A stretch of 64,000 nt of DNA from Jongsikchunia kroppenstedtii DSM 45133. GTDB taxonomy: Bacteria; Actinomycetota; Actinomycetes; Mycobacteriales; Mycobacteriaceae. A program made the translations under genes and the position numbers. Positions within the stretch are counted from its first letter, which is position 1; each line of letters starts with the position of its first letter. This document shows, in pieces, positions 15,997 to 25,917 of this stretch. The stretch is from the NCBI RefSeq assembly GCF_000380485.1, contig NZ_AQYG01000042.1, forward strand, positions 62,001 through 126,000. The letters run 5' to 3'. Under the pieces are notes generated by a model, which saw nothing but the letters and a program-made list of their open reading frames with translations, made no database searches and had not been told where the DNA came from.

Positions 15997-17168
15997 TTCG
16001 ACGCGGATGCCTTGTCGCGTGCGACCGCGATCGGATCGATGTCGTTGGCCAGATTCTCCTGAACCTCGACGTTCCAATTCTCCAGCGCCTTGGCGGTGTC
16101 GATCTCGTATTCGTAGCGCTCGGTCATCTCATCGGTGACATCGGCGGCGTCGACGTAGAACTGCTCGTACCAACGACGCAGCTGGTACACCGGGCCGTCT
16201 TCCTCGACCAGCAGCGGGTTGTCGATGCGGCTCTTGCGCTTCCAGATCGCGACGTCCTGCAGGAAGCCGATCTCGACACCCTTGGAGATCTTCTCGACCA
16301 TCGCGGAGACATGCTCTTCGCTGAGGCCCTCGGGCTTCTTGGCCATCACGCCGAACATCAGCACGAAGGAGTTGCTGTCGATCGGGTAGTGGCAGTTGGT
16401 GAGCAGCGTGTCGATGCGGTAGCCCGAGTAGGTCTGGGTCATCGGGTTGAGCATGTAGGACGGACCGTAGTACGCCGCAACCGATTCCAGCTTGGTGTCG
16501 CCGTACTTTCCGCCGATCTTGACGTCCGGCCGGCCGTGCGAGTTCATGTACTGCGCGGCGGTCTCGCCCTCGAAGACGTTCTTGAAGTAGTCCGGCAGGG
16601 CGTAGTGCACGTAGAAGAAGTGCGCCATGTCGACCACGTTGTCGATGATCTCGCGGCAGTTGGAGCCCTCGATCACAATGCGGTTCCAGGTCCAATCGGT
16701 CCACTCGTCCGACTCGTACTCCGGGACCGCCGGGATCACGCAGTTCTCCGGCGGCGGGTTGCCTTCCGGGTCGTTGTAGACGAAGAGTTGGCCGTTGCGG
16801 ACCATGGTCGGCCACGAACGGGTCTTGGCCAGCTTCGGCGCGTGCTTGGCATAGGGGACGCCGGCGCAGCGGCCGTTGCCCTTCCAGCGCCAGTCGTGGA
16901 ACGGGCACGCGATGTTGCCGTCCTTGACGAAGCCGTCGGACAGGTCGCCGCCCATGTGTCGGCAGTATGCGTCGAGGATGTTCATCTTCGGGGTGCCGTC
17001 TTCAGTCGGCTCGCCCGCCCAGACGACGAGCTTGGTGCCGAACACCTCGACCGAATGCGGCTTGCCGTCGTCGAACTCGCCGATCAGGCCCAGGCAGTGC
17101 CAACCGCGGGCGAAGCGCTCCGGGGGTGTTCCGGTGTCGATTTCGCGGACTTCGGCCATATCAGACAT
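15993..17168 (-). CDS. kshA: 3-ketosteroid 9alpha-hydroxylase, oxygenase component
   Basis: 391 residues. KshA is the Rieske non-haem iron oxygenase that hydroxylates C9 of 1,4-androstadienedione-type steroids; with KstD this opens ring B. The Rieske cluster ligands are in YCRHMGG and CPFHDWRW (CxH...CxxH, about residues 67-92), and the mononuclear iron region has NVVDMAHFFYVHY with the two histidines at about residues 180-186. Length is typical. ATG at 17168 has AGGAG eight bases ahead; a TTG three bases earlier is less likely. The reductase KshB is not in the window. Divergent from hsaA, with a KstR box 31 bases before the start. Confidence 0.95.
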   Translation of the reverse strand: MSDMAEVREIDTGTPPERFARGWHCLGLIGEFDDGKPHSVEVFGTKLVVWAGEPTEDGTPKMNILDAYCRHMGGDLSDGFVKDGNIACPFHDWRWKGNGRCAGVPYAKHAPKLAKTRSWPTMVRNGQLFVYNDPEGNPPPENCVIPAVPEYESDEWTDWTWNRIVIEGSNCREIIDNVVDMAHFFYVHYALPDYFKNVFEGETAAQYMNSHGRPDVKIGGKYGDTKLESVAAYYGPSYMLNPMTQTYSGYRIDTLLTNCHYPIDSNSFVLMFGVMAKKPEGLSEEHVSAMVEKISKGVEIGFLQDVAIWKRKSRIDNPLLVEEDGPVYQLRRWYEQFYVDAADVTDEMTERYEYEIDTAKALENWNVEVQENLANDIDPIAVARDKASASK

Positions 17169-17198
17169 CAAATTTCTCCTTCACACGCAACTGCGTAC

Positions 17199-17212
17199 TA
17201 GAACATGTTACA
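17199..17212. promoter_or_regulatory. KstR box (kshA side)
   Basis: TAGAACATGTTACA matches TnnAACnnGTTnnA fully and lies 31 bases before the kshA start codon, where it would overlap the promoter. Confidence 0.82.
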
Positions 17213-17289
17213 AAAGTTCGTCTGCCCCCGCCAACTAGTGGCTGATTAGTGACTAAACGGCCTGGACAAACGTCTATCTCGACAGAAAC

Positions 17290-17303
17290 TAGAACGTGTT
17301 CTA
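17290..17303. promoter_or_regulatory. KstR box (hsaA side)
   Basis: TAGAACGTGTTCTA is a near-perfect palindrome matching the consensus, 34 bases before the hsaA ATG. Two boxes in one divergent region suggest separate control of the kshA and hsaA promoters. Confidence 0.85.
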
Positions 17304-17336
17304 ATATTGCTCCGTTGCCCCAACTAGGAGGATTCG

Positions 17337-18521
17337 ATGAGTGAGGTCAGGACCGCAGAGGTCGCAGAGGTTCTCGAGCGGATCAATGCGTTGCTGCCGG
17401 ATATCGAGCAGCGTGCGCAGCAGGCCGAGGATCTGCGGCAGATCCCGGACGAGACCATCGCGGCACTGCAGGACGCCGGCTTCTTCAAGCTGTTGCAGCC
17501 GGGGCAGTGGGGCGGCTACGAGGCGGATCCGGTGAGCTTCTACGAGGCGGTTCGACGGATCGGTTCGGCCTGCGGCTCCACCGGCTGGGTCTCGGGCATC
17601 ATCGGCGTCCACAACTGGCACCTGGCCCTGTTCGACCAGCAGGCGCAGCAGGACGTGTGGGGCGAGGATCCCAATGTCCGCATCTCCTCGTCGTACGCGC
17701 CCATGGGCATGGGCGAGGTCGTCGACGGCGGCTACAAGGTCAACGGCGCATGGGCCTGGTCGTCGGGCAGCGGCCACGCGTCGTGGGTCGTCGTCGGTGG
17801 CCCGGTCATCAAGAACGGCAAACCGGTCGACTTCGGCAGCTTCCTGATCCCGATCAGCGACTACAAGATCAACGACGTGTGGAATGTCGTCGGCCTGCGC
17901 GGCACCGGCTCCAACACCATCGAGGTCAAGGACGTCTTCGTGCCCCGGCACCGCTTCCTGAGCTTCGGCGCGATGAGCAAGAACGAGGCGCCGGGCCTGG
18001 AGCAGAACACCGCTCCCGTCTACAAGATGCCGTGGGGCACCATCCATCCGAGCACCATCAGCACGCCGATCGTCGGAATGGCCTACGGCGCCTACGCCGC
18101 CCACGTCGAGCACCAGGGCAAGCGCGTGCGCGCCGCCTACGCCGGTGAGAAGGCCAAGGACGATCCGTTCGCCAAGGTGCGGATCGCCGAGGCGTCCAGT
18201 GAGATCGACGCCGCCTGGGCGCAGCTGTCGGGCAACCTGCAGGCCGAGTACGACCTGATCCTGGCTGGCGAGGTGCCGCCGATGGAGCTGCGGCTCAAGG
18301 CCCGTCGCGATCAGGTGCGCGCCACGCAGCGCTCGATCGCCGCGATCGACAAGCTCTTCGAGAACTCGGGTGCCACTGCGCTCGCGAACGGCACTCCGCT
18401 GCAGCGCTTCTGGCGCGACGCGCATGCCGGCCGGGTGCACGCGGCCAACGATGCCGAGCGCGCGTACGTCGCATTCGGCAACGGAGAGTTCGGAATTCCG
18501 ATCGGCGACACCATGGTCTGA
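17337..18521 (+). CDS. hsaA: 3-hydroxy-9,10-seconandrostatrienedione 4-monooxygenase, oxygenase subunit
   Basis: 394 residues, acyl-CoA-dehydrogenase-fold flavin monooxygenase (group D). It uses reduced flavin from HsaB to hydroxylate the phenolic A ring of 3-HSA to the catechol 3,4-DHSA. Supporting segments are the N-terminal ADDLRQIPDETIAALQDAGFFKLLQP region, ACGSTGWVSGIIGVHNWHLALF, the flavin region GAWAWSSGSGHASW, and GLRGTGSNTIEVKDVFVP in mid protein. AGGAGG stands six bases ahead of the ATG. First gene of a long plus-strand operon. In M. tuberculosis and Rhodococcus hsaD follows, but here hsaC comes next, 54 bases downstream. Confidence 0.94.
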   Translation: MSEVRTAEVAEVLERINALLPDIEQRAQQAEDLRQIPDETIAALQDAGFFKLLQPGQWGGYEADPVSFYEAVRRIGSACGSTGWVSGIIGVHNWHLALFDQQAQQDVWGEDPNVRISSSYAPMGMGEVVDGGYKVNGAWAWSSGSGHASWVVVGGPVIKNGKPVDFGSFLIPISDYKINDVWNVVGLRGTGSNTIEVKDVFVPRHRFLSFGAMSKNEAPGLEQNTAPVYKMPWGTIHPSTISTPIVGMAYGAYAAHVEHQGKRVRAAYAGEKAKDDPFAKVRIAEASSEIDAAWAQLSGNLQAEYDLILAGEVPPMELRLKARRDQVRATQRSIAAIDKLFENSGATALANGTPLQRFWRDAHAGRVHAANDAERAYVAFGNGEFGIPIGDTMV

Positions 18522-19493
<972 letters not shown>

Positions 19494-19511
19494 GCCGATA
19501 GGGGAGACGCC

Positions 19512-20081
19512 ATGACACAGGTTCGCGGTAGCTCCGATTTCGATTCCCGGCAGTTCCGGACGGCGATGGGCCAGTTCTGCACCGGCGTCACGGTCATCAC
19601 CACGACCGACGAGAACGACACCCCGACGGGCTTCGCCTGCCAGTCGTTCGCGGCGCTGTCGCTGGACCCGCCGCTGGTGCTGTTCGCGCCGATGAAGACG
19701 TCACGCAGCTGGCCGATCGTCGAACGCGCGGGCAAGTTCTGTGTGAACGTGCTGTCGACCGCGCAGCAGGAGGTCAGTGCGACCTTCGGCAGCCGTGGCG
19801 ACGACAAGTTCGCCAAGATCGGCTGGGAGCGCTCGCCGTTGGGCCTCCCGGTGATCGACCACGTGCTGACGTGGGCCGACTGCACCGTGGAGCAGGTCGT
19901 GGACGGCGGCGATCACTACATCGTGATCGGTCGTGTCCACACACTGGGAGAGATCCTTCAGGACCGTCCGCTGCTGTTCTACCGTGGCGGCTACCTCTCG
20001 ACCGAGCATCCGCACGTGACTCCGGCTCAGGCCGAGCTGGAGAACTTCTTGACCTGGACCGGGCAGGACACCTGGCTGTAG
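19512..20081 (+). CDS. hsaB: flavin reductase component of the 3-HSA monooxygenase
   Basis: 189-residue flavin-reductase-like (split beta-barrel) protein supplying reduced FMN/FAD to HsaA from NADH. Family marks are FRTAMGQFCTGVTVITT at residues 17-33, FACQSFAALSLDPPLVLF and the NVLSTAQQEVSATF segment; GDHYIVIGRV comes in the C-terminal half. GGGGAG precedes the ATG. It is 18 bases after hsaC and 44 bases before the DUF1214 gene, in one operon. Confidence 0.93.
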   Translation: MTQVRGSSDFDSRQFRTAMGQFCTGVTVITTTDENDTPTGFACQSFAALSLDPPLVLFAPMKTSRSWPIVERAGKFCVNVLSTAQQEVSATFGSRGDDKFAKIGWERSPLGLPVIDHVLTWADCTVEQVVDGGDHYIVIGRVHTLGEILQDRPLLFYRGGYLSTEHPHVTPAQAELENFLTWTGQDTWL

Positions 20082-20125
20082 CCGACCGGCCGGGAGGCGG
20101 GTCGCGAACGTAGAGGGAGATTCGA

Positions 20126-21331
20126 ATGGCCGATGCAAACCCGGCGGTGGTGCCGCCGAGCGAGATCACCAAGCCGTTCACGGATGCGATCGCCGAGGCC
20201 GAAAAGCTGGTCGCTTCTGCGGAATTCATCCGGACCGAGCAGGACTTGGCCGAGGGCTACGAGTATCTGGCCAGCAGCATCCGCGCGATCGTGCAGCTCG
20301 CGTGGGCGTACGACAAGGGGCACCCGTTCTTCGTGTCGTCCACCGGGCCGTACACCAAGATGGGCCTGGACAACCCGGACACGCTCTACTACAGCGCCAA
20401 CATCGTGGACGACGCCGAGTACGTCGTCACCGGAACGCGCGGGACCACAACCGATCTGGCGTTCCAGATCATCGCCGGTCAATACACCGCGGACGAGGTG
20501 CCGCCGGGCGACCAGGCGTTCGACGATCGGCAGCTCCAGATCGAGGACGACGGCAGCTTCGTGGTGCGGTTCGGACCCCCGAAGGACGACGCCGGTCCGA
20601 ACTACTTCGCGATCGCGCCGGGCGCGACGACGCTGTCGGTGCGCGAGGTGTACAGCGACTGGAACGCAGAACGCAAGGGCAGCATCCGGATCGAGCGCGT
20701 CGACACCGTCGGCACCGCGCCGGTCGAGGCCGATGTCGCGGCCCTGACGAAGCGCTACAAGGTCGCCGGCAAGATGTTGCTGTCGCGGATCAACACCTGG
20801 TTCAACTTTCCGAAGTGGTTCTACCTGGATCTGCCGGTGAACACCTTCACCGAGCCCCGGCTGACGCCCGGCGGGCTTGCGACGCAGTTCTCGTCGGTTG
20901 GCCACTACGACCTGACCGATGACGAGGCGATGATCATCACCGTGCCGAAATCCGCTGCGCCGTATCAGGGCTTTCAGCTCGGCAGCATGTGGTACATCTC
21001 GCTGGACTACGTCAACCACCAGACCAGCCTGAATTCGTCGCAGGCACAGGTCGATCCGGACGGCAACATCCGGATGGTGGTGAGCCGCAAGAATCCCGGC
21101 GTCGCGAACTGGATCGAGACCACCGGCCGGCAGCAGGGCATCCTGCAGTTCCGCTGGCAGCGCACCGATGCGCCGATCACCGCGAGCGAGGGGCCGACCG
21201 CGCAGGTCGTGGAGCTTTCCGATGTGCCGCAACACTTGCCGTACTTCGCGAACAATCAGATCGATGACGCCGGATGGCGCGACCGAATCGCCGCCCGGCA
21301 GCGCGGCTTCTCCGAGAGGATGTTGGGATGA
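20126..21331 (+). CDS. DUF1214-domain protein (Rv3531c-like)
   Basis: 401 residues, apparently soluble. It resembles M. tuberculosis Rv3531c, a KstR-regulon protein of unknown role that carries a C-terminal DUF1214 domain; the domain is seen here around YDLTDDEAMIITVPKSAAPYQGFQLGSMWY (quoted as DEAMIITVP and FQLGSMWY) and ends before HLPYFANNQIDDAGWRDRI. No catalytic motif is recognised. AGAGGGAG precedes the ATG. The stop overlaps the start of the SDR gene by four bases, and the pair plus the sulfotransferase-like gene keeps the relative order of Rv3531c-Rv3530c-Rv3529c, which strongly suggests joint function in steroid metabolism. Confidence 0.85.
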   Translation: MADANPAVVPPSEITKPFTDAIAEAEKLVASAEFIRTEQDLAEGYEYLASSIRAIVQLAWAYDKGHPFFVSSTGPYTKMGLDNPDTLYYSANIVDDAEYVVTGTRGTTTDLAFQIIAGQYTADEVPPGDQAFDDRQLQIEDDGSFVVRFGPPKDDAGPNYFAIAPGATTLSVREVYSDWNAERKGSIRIERVDTVGTAPVEADVAALTKRYKVAGKMLLSRINTWFNFPKWFYLDLPVNTFTEPRLTPGGLATQFSSVGHYDLTDDEAMIITVPKSAAPYQGFQLGSMWYISLDYVNHQTSLNSSQAQVDPDGNIRMVVSRKNPGVANWIETTGRQQGILQFRWQRTDAPITASEGPTAQVVELSDVPQHLPYFANNQIDDAGWRDRIAARQRGFSERMLG

Positions 21332-22110
21332 GCGGTTTGCTCGATGGCAAGGTCGTCGTGGTCGGGGGTGTCGGGCCGGGGCTCGGCAGGTCGATCTGCA
21401 TCCAGGCGGGCGCGGCCGGCGCCAAGGTCGTGCTCGCGGCGCGCACACAGTCGCGGCTGGACGACGTCGCGGCCGAGGTCGACGCGGCCGGCGGCGAGGC
21501 GCTGACCGTCGCCACCGACATCACCGATGACGCCGCGGTGCAGAATCTGCTGTCGACGACCGTGGACAAGTACGGCCGCGTCGATGCGCTGATCAACAAC
21601 GCCTTCGCGCTGCCGTCGATGAAACCGCTGGCGCGCACCGACTTCCAACAGATCCGCGATGGCATCGAGCTGACCGTGCTGGGCGGGCTGCGGATGACGC
21701 AGACCTTCGCCGAGGAATTGGAGAAGTCCAAGGGCGCGGTGGTCAACATCAACTCGATGGTGATCCGGCACTCCGAGCCGCGGTACGGCAGCTACAAGAT
21801 CACCAAGTCGGCGCTGCTGGCGATGTCGCACACGCTGGCAACCGAATTGGGCGAGAAGGGGATCCGCGTCAACAGCGTGGCGCCCGGCTACATCTGGGAC
21901 GATCAGCTCAAGTGGTACTTCGATGAGATCGCCAAGAAGTACAACATCACCCCGGAGATGGTCTACGAGCAGACGGCGTCCAAGTCGGACCTCAAGCGGC
22001 TGCCCGAGCCGGACGAGATCGCCCGCGCCGTGGTGTTCCTGGCATCCGATTGGGCGAGCGCGATCACCGGTCAGACACTCGACGTCAACTGCGGCGAATA
22101 CCACCTCTGA
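21328..22110 (+). CDS. short-chain dehydrogenase/reductase (Rv3530c-like)
   Basis: 260 residues, classical SDR. The cofactor loop is unusual, GGVGPGLGRS instead of TGxxxGIG, at residues 12-21; NNA is kept in INNAFALP, and the active site has Ser in NINSMVIR with YGSYKITK (Tyr-xxx-Lys). LDVNCGEYHL closes the Rossmann domain. It probably oxidises or reduces a hydroxyl or keto group on a sterol intermediate using NAD(H), inferred from its place in the hsaACB operon and its similarity to Rv3530c. ATG at 21328 overlaps the preceding stop (ATGA). Confidence 0.88.
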   Translation: MSGLLDGKVVVVGGVGPGLGRSICIQAGAAGAKVVLAARTQSRLDDVAAEVDAAGGEALTVATDITDDAAVQNLLSTTVDKYGRVDALINNAFALPSMKPLARTDFQQIRDGIELTVLGGLRMTQTFAEELEKSKGAVVNINSMVIRHSEPRYGSYKITKSALLAMSHTLATELGEKGIRVNSVAPGYIWDDQLKWYFDEIAKKYNITPEMVYEQTASKSDLKRLPEPDEIARAVVFLASDWASAITGQTLDVNCGEYHL

Positions 22111-22133
22111 CCGCCCGAGAGGACTGAATCATC

Positions 22134-23279
22134 ATGGGACGCACCGATGTCGGCACGATCGAGGACCTGCACGCCTCGGCCACCAAGGCGACGGGTCTGA
22201 CCGATTTCGGTCAGCAGGACTACCTCGAAGCACTCGGGGTGCTGCTGGAGTCGTACCAGCGCGATGCAGAGCTGACCGAAGACGGCAGCAAGATGAATCG
22301 CTACTTCCTGCGGGGTGCGTTGATCGCGCGGTTGCTCAGCGAGGCGTCCTGGGCCGCGAACCCCGGCTATGTCGACCAGAAGATCGAGCGCCCGATCTTC
22401 GTCACCGGCCTGCCGCGCACGGGAACGACTGCGCTGCACCGGTTGCTCGCCGCCGATCCGCGCCACCAGGGGCTGGAGATGTGGCTGACCGAGTTCCCGC
22501 AGCCGCGCCCGCCGCGCGAGACATGGGCCGACAATCCGGTGTTCCAGCAGATCGAGGCCGGCCTGGCCCGGCACCACGTCGAGAACCCGGAGTACGGCGG
22601 CGTGCACTATATGACGGCCTCCGAGGTCGAGGAATGCTGGCAGCTGTTGCGCCAGACCATGAAATCGATCTCCTACGAATCGCTGGCGTACCTGCCGACG
22701 TATTCGCAGTGGCTCCAGGGGCAGCCCTGGGTTGGTGCCTATCAGCGGCACAAGGCCAATCTGCAGATGATCGGGTTGAACGACGATCGCCGGTGGGTGT
22801 TGAAGAACCCGAGCCATCTGTTCGCTCTGGACTCGCTGATGGAGGTGTACCCGGACGCGATCGTGATCCAGACGCATCGGCCGCCGGCCACCATCATTCC
22901 GTCGATGTGCAGCCTGGCCGAGCTCACCACCAAGACCTGGTCGACGAAGTTCCAGGGCGACGTGATCGGTGAGACGCAGTTGGAGCTGTGGGCGCGCGGG
23001 CTGGAGAGCTTCAACGCAGCCCGGGCGAAGCACAACGCCGACCAGTTCGTCGACGTCGACTTCCGCGAGCTGCGGGACGACCCGTTCGGCACCGCCGAAA
23101 AAATCTATGCCGCAGCCGGAATCGAGTACACCGACGAGGCACGGTCGGCGATGGCGGCGCTGGACGAGGAGAGCAAGTCGGGCGATCGCAAGCCGACGCA
23201 CAAGTACACCCTCGAGGAGTACGGACTCACCAAGGAGCAGGTCGACGAGCGGTTCGCCGGCCTGGTGCCGACGGATTGA
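22134..23279 (+). CDS. sulfotransferase-family protein (Rv3529c-like)
   Basis: 381 residues. The PAPS 5'-phosphosulfate loop is clear as FVTGLPRTGTTALHRLL at about residues 88-104, and the 3'-phosphate segment PDAIVIQTHRPP lies near residue 240. These are the two cofactor motifs of cytosolic and Stf-type sulfotransferases. The likely reaction is sulfation of a hydroxyl, but no acceptor has been shown for this family in steroid operons. GAGAGGA precedes the ATG by nine bases. It ends the hsaACB operon and is followed by a hairpin. PAPS-producing cysD-cysNC lies 9 kb downstream. Confidence 0.83.
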   Translation: MGRTDVGTIEDLHASATKATGLTDFGQQDYLEALGVLLESYQRDAELTEDGSKMNRYFLRGALIARLLSEASWAANPGYVDQKIERPIFVTGLPRTGTTALHRLLAADPRHQGLEMWLTEFPQPRPPRETWADNPVFQQIEAGLARHHVENPEYGGVHYMTASEVEECWQLLRQTMKSISYESLAYLPTYSQWLQGQPWVGAYQRHKANLQMIGLNDDRRWVLKNPSHLFALDSLMEVYPDAIVIQTHRPPATIIPSMCSLAELTTKTWSTKFQGDVIGETQLELWARGLESFNAARAKHNADQFVDVDFRELRDDPFGTAEKIYAAAGIEYTDEARSAMAALDEESKSGDRKPTHKYTLEEYGLTKEQVDERFAGLVPTD

Positions 23280-23280
23280 G

Positions 23281-23304
23281 CCGCGGGCCGGTCATCGGCC
23301 GCGG
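23281..23304. terminator. hairpin between convergent genes
   Basis: CCGCGGGCCG and CGGCCGCGG pair with a one-base bulge around GTCAT, directly after the stop codon at 23279 and 11 bases from the stop of the convergent SnoaL-like gene. Confidence 0.6.
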
Positions 23305-23314
23305 TTCGGGCAGG

Positions 23315-23770
23315 TCACTCGGTGGGCGCGGTCCAGTTCTGCGGGCCGCTGCCCATCACGGCATAGTTCCCGAGAGCGCCGCGATTGTGCTTGACGCGCC
23401 GTGTCATTCGCCATCCGTCAGGCGTGCGGCGCCAGTCGTCGTGGTAATCGCCGAGCGTCCGGAAGAACTGTCCTTCCAGTTCGCCGGTGCCCAGGTGCAT
23501 GTCCGACACGTAGGCGCGGCTCGTCGCGGTGTCGCCGTCGACGTCGATGAGCACGTTGGCCACCAGATGCTGGGTCGGGCCGCAGTCGTCCAGGTATGAC
23601 CGGATGATGGCCACCATGTCCGCACGGCTGGTCACGGGGCCGGTGCCGAGGTCGGCGGTCATATCCGCGTCGACCAGCGGATCGATTGCGGCCCAGTCGC
23701 GATCGTCCATCGCGCGGGCGATGAGCACGATATTCCGGTAGATCTCGCGTTCGTCCTCGTAATTCGACAT
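23315..23770 (-). CDS. SnoaL/NTF2-like protein
   Basis: 151 residues with the cone-shaped SnoaL fold pattern: N-terminal helix EIYRNIVLIARAMDDRDWAAIDPLVDADMTADL (quoted as RAMDDRDW), then VANVLIDVDGDTATSRAYV and a C-terminal WRRTPDGWRMTRR strand pair. Such domains act as isomerases, hydratases, small-molecule binders or partner subunits, and the sequence gives no choice among these. A 116-base gap with an 18-base tandem repeat separates it from the ceramidase-like gene upstream on the same strand. Two more SnoaL-like genes in this window (35905, 43581) are not obvious close duplicates. Confidence 0.8.
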   Translation of the reverse strand: MSNYEDEREIYRNIVLIARAMDDRDWAAIDPLVDADMTADLGTGPVTSRADMVAIIRSYLDDCGPTQHLVANVLIDVDGDTATSRAYVSDMHLGTGELEGQFFRTLGDYHDDWRRTPDGWRMTRRVKHNRGALGNYAVMGSGPQNWTAPTE

Positions 23771-23832
23771 CTGGCGACCCTTTCGTCGGTTCTCAGACGA
23801 GGGTGCGACATCGCGAGGGGCTCGGCGGGCCC

Positions 23833-23868
23833 CGTTCCCATCCAGCGAAACGTTCCCATCCAGCGAAA
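23833..23868. repeat. two perfect tandem copies of an 18-bp unit
   Basis: CGTTCCCATCCAGCGAAA occurs twice in direct succession, followed by CG, in the short gap between the ceramidase-like gene and the SnoaL-like gene. It could be a recent slippage product or a paired protein-binding site ahead of the SnoaL-like gene. Confidence 0.8.
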
Positions 23869-23886
23869 CGTGCGATCGAACGCCGA

Positions 23887-25917
23887 TCAGACCACGGTGA
23901 TCGCCGGGCTGATCCCGGTGATGCCGATGAGCTTGCCGGAGCCGTCGCGCCGGTCGCCGAGGTAGCGGATGCGGTAGCGGCCCTTGGCCGCCGCGGCCGG
24001 GACCTTCCAGTTGATCGTGATCTGACTCGCCGTCAGATTCAGATCGGGCCGGGCCCAGTGCAATTCGGTGCAGGCGGAATCGTCGTCATATGCGGTCGAC
24101 CAGGTGCCGTCGCGGAAATGCTCGACATAGAAGTAGCTGCTGCCGGTCCGTATCCGGTTGTTCGGGTGGGCACCGCAGAACTGGACCGACACGGTGGTGC
24201 CGGCCGCGGCCTTGGCCGCGGGTGCGATCACGACGTCGCCGAATTTGTGACCCGGTATCGGTGTATCCGGCGGGATCGGCGGCATCAGATTGATCAGATT
24301 GACGTTGGTATTGGCGGGCGTCGGGCCGAGATCGAGTCGCTGGCCGCGGCTCATCGCGCGGGCGAGCCGGTCGAACTCCTGCATGTACGCGCAGAGGGTG
24401 TAGCGGCCGAACTGCGTCTCGCCGCCCTCGTATTGCTGCGCCACATATTCTTCGGGCGTGGTCACGTACTGGCTGTACGCATTCGAATAGCCCTGCAGCA
24501 AGACGTTTTCCAGCGGCACGTTCAGTGCCTTGGCCACGATGCGCCGCACCCGGAGGCCAGCGACGATGGTGAATTCGGCCGGCGCCCCGCACAGCACCAG
24601 ATCGCCGATGCGCATCAGCTGGATCGGCAGCACCTGCTGGATCCACGGCCGGGGCGGCATGATGCCCAGCGGGAAGGTGATGAGCTTCGGCGCCTGCACG
24701 TCGGCGATCCATTGCGGGGGAGTGGGAATCGCGCCCGCGCCGAGGGCCGCGGCGAACGGATTCACCTCTCCCTCGAAGAAGCCGGGCAGCGGCGTCTTGA
24801 CGTTGTCCTCGGTGCTGGTGGCCACCGCTCCGGCGCCCATCATGGCGGGCGTGGTGCGGCTGGGCTTGCCCGACGGCGTGTATGCGCCGTCGATGCGGAC
24901 GTCGGCCATGTTGATGTAGCGGTACGCGTACTGGACGGTGCCGGAGATCTGGGTGACGTTGGCGGCTTCGCTGGCGCGGAACTGGCGCTCGCCGATCATG
25001 TCTCGGTTGAGTCGGTGGTCGTCGGTCGGGCCGCTTGGGTGAAAGGGCTGCACGCGCAGGTTCGGCGTCATGTCGCCGGCATTCGTCTGCGGGAAGGCGC
25101 AGATCGCGCCCGGCGCAGCCGATTCCGCGAGGTAGCTGGCGTATCCCTTGTTGTCGCAGCTGATCAGGGTGTTCGCGTCGGTGAGCGAGGTGCCGTGGGT
25201 GGCGAACCAGCTGATGATGCCGATGTCCTTGCCGCCCTGGCGCAGGTGCAGCACGGTCACCTGCGGGTCGATCTTCCGCGGGAAGATCGCTTTCTCGGCG
25301 TTCGGGTTCAGCACGAATGCCTGAGCCGACCGGTTGGCGCTGGCGTTGTGCAGTTCCGAATGACCCAGGTGCAGCGTGCCGGGCCCGACGCTGCGATGCG
25401 CGGCATCAATGGCTGCGACGATGCCGGCGATCTCGGACTCGTACGAATTGCGCATGAAGCCGTGGGCCGCAAGCGCATAGGCGTAGTCCCACGCGGTGCC
25501 GCCGCACGAGTTGTGATTGTGGGTGGCGTTGATGTTGACGTTTTCTTCGGTGTAGAGCGTGCCGTACTTCTTGCGCAGCGCATCCATCACTCCCACCCGA
25601 TGCGATTCGAAGACCGCGGCGATGTCGGCGTTGATGAAGACCACCCGCTTGCCGGTGGCGGCGTCCCCGATGATGTACGCGCGGGCCCAGCAGCGCTGCA
25701 GCAGGCCGCTGGCGATCTGGTCCAGCTCGGAGTAGCCCATCATGCCCTGATCTGCGATGGCCCCGGTCATATCCGCCTTGCCGGCGCCGACGAGGAAACC
25801 CTGCGATCCAGGCGCCGCCGAGGCGCTGCCGGTGCCGGCGATCCCGCCGACCGCGGTACCGACCATTCCGGCGGCCAGGCCGCCCAAAACCGCACGCCTG
25901 CTCACGTCAGTGCTCAT
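23887..25917 (-). CDS. neutral/alkaline ceramidase-like protein, probably Tat-exported
   Basis: 676 residues. The N-terminus has SRRAVLGG and a hydrophobic stretch ending ASA, a Tat-type signal (an imperfect twin-arginine motif). The rest matches the neutral ceramidase family: NATHNHNSCGG holds zinc-binding His candidates, ANRSAQAFVLNP is the conserved NR..A...NP segment, and WFATHGTSL holds a further His. In the family the catalytic Ser is in GDVSPN; here the segment is GDMTPN, with Thr at about residue 284. The C-terminal immunoglobulin-like domain is present. The family hydrolyses N-acyl links in ceramides and related lipids outside the cell. Alone on the minus strand; the ATG at 25917 was preferred to a TTG one codon earlier. 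Confidence 0.82.
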   Translation of the reverse strand: MSTDVSRRAVLGGLAAGMVGTAVGGIAGTGSASAAPGSQGFLVGAGKADMTGAIADQGMMGYSELDQIASGLLQRCWARAYIIGDAATGKRVVFINADIAAVFESHRVGVMDALRKKYGTLYTEENVNINATHNHNSCGGTAWDYAYALAAHGFMRNSYESEIAGIVAAIDAAHRSVGPGTLHLGHSELHNASANRSAQAFVLNPNAEKAIFPRKIDPQVTVLHLRQGGKDIGIISWFATHGTSLTDANTLISCDNKGYASYLAESAAPGAICAFPQTNAGDMTPNLRVQPFHPSGPTDDHRLNRDMIGERQFRASEAANVTQISGTVQYAYRYINMADVRIDGAYTPSGKPSRTTPAMMGAGAVATSTEDNVKTPLPGFFEGEVNPFAAALGAGAIPTPPQWIADVQAPKLITFPLGIMPPRPWIQQVLPIQLMRIGDLVLCGAPAEFTIVAGLRVRRIVAKALNVPLENVLLQGYSNAYSQYVTTPEEYVAQQYEGGETQFGRYTLCAYMQEFDRLARAMSRGQRLDLGPTPANTNVNLINLMPPIPPDTPIPGHKFGDVVIAPAAKAAAGTTVSVQFCGAHPNNRIRTGSSYFYVEHFRDGTWSTAYDDDSACTELHWARPDLNLTASQITINWKVPAAAAKGRYRIRYLGDRRDGSGKLIGITGISPAITVV

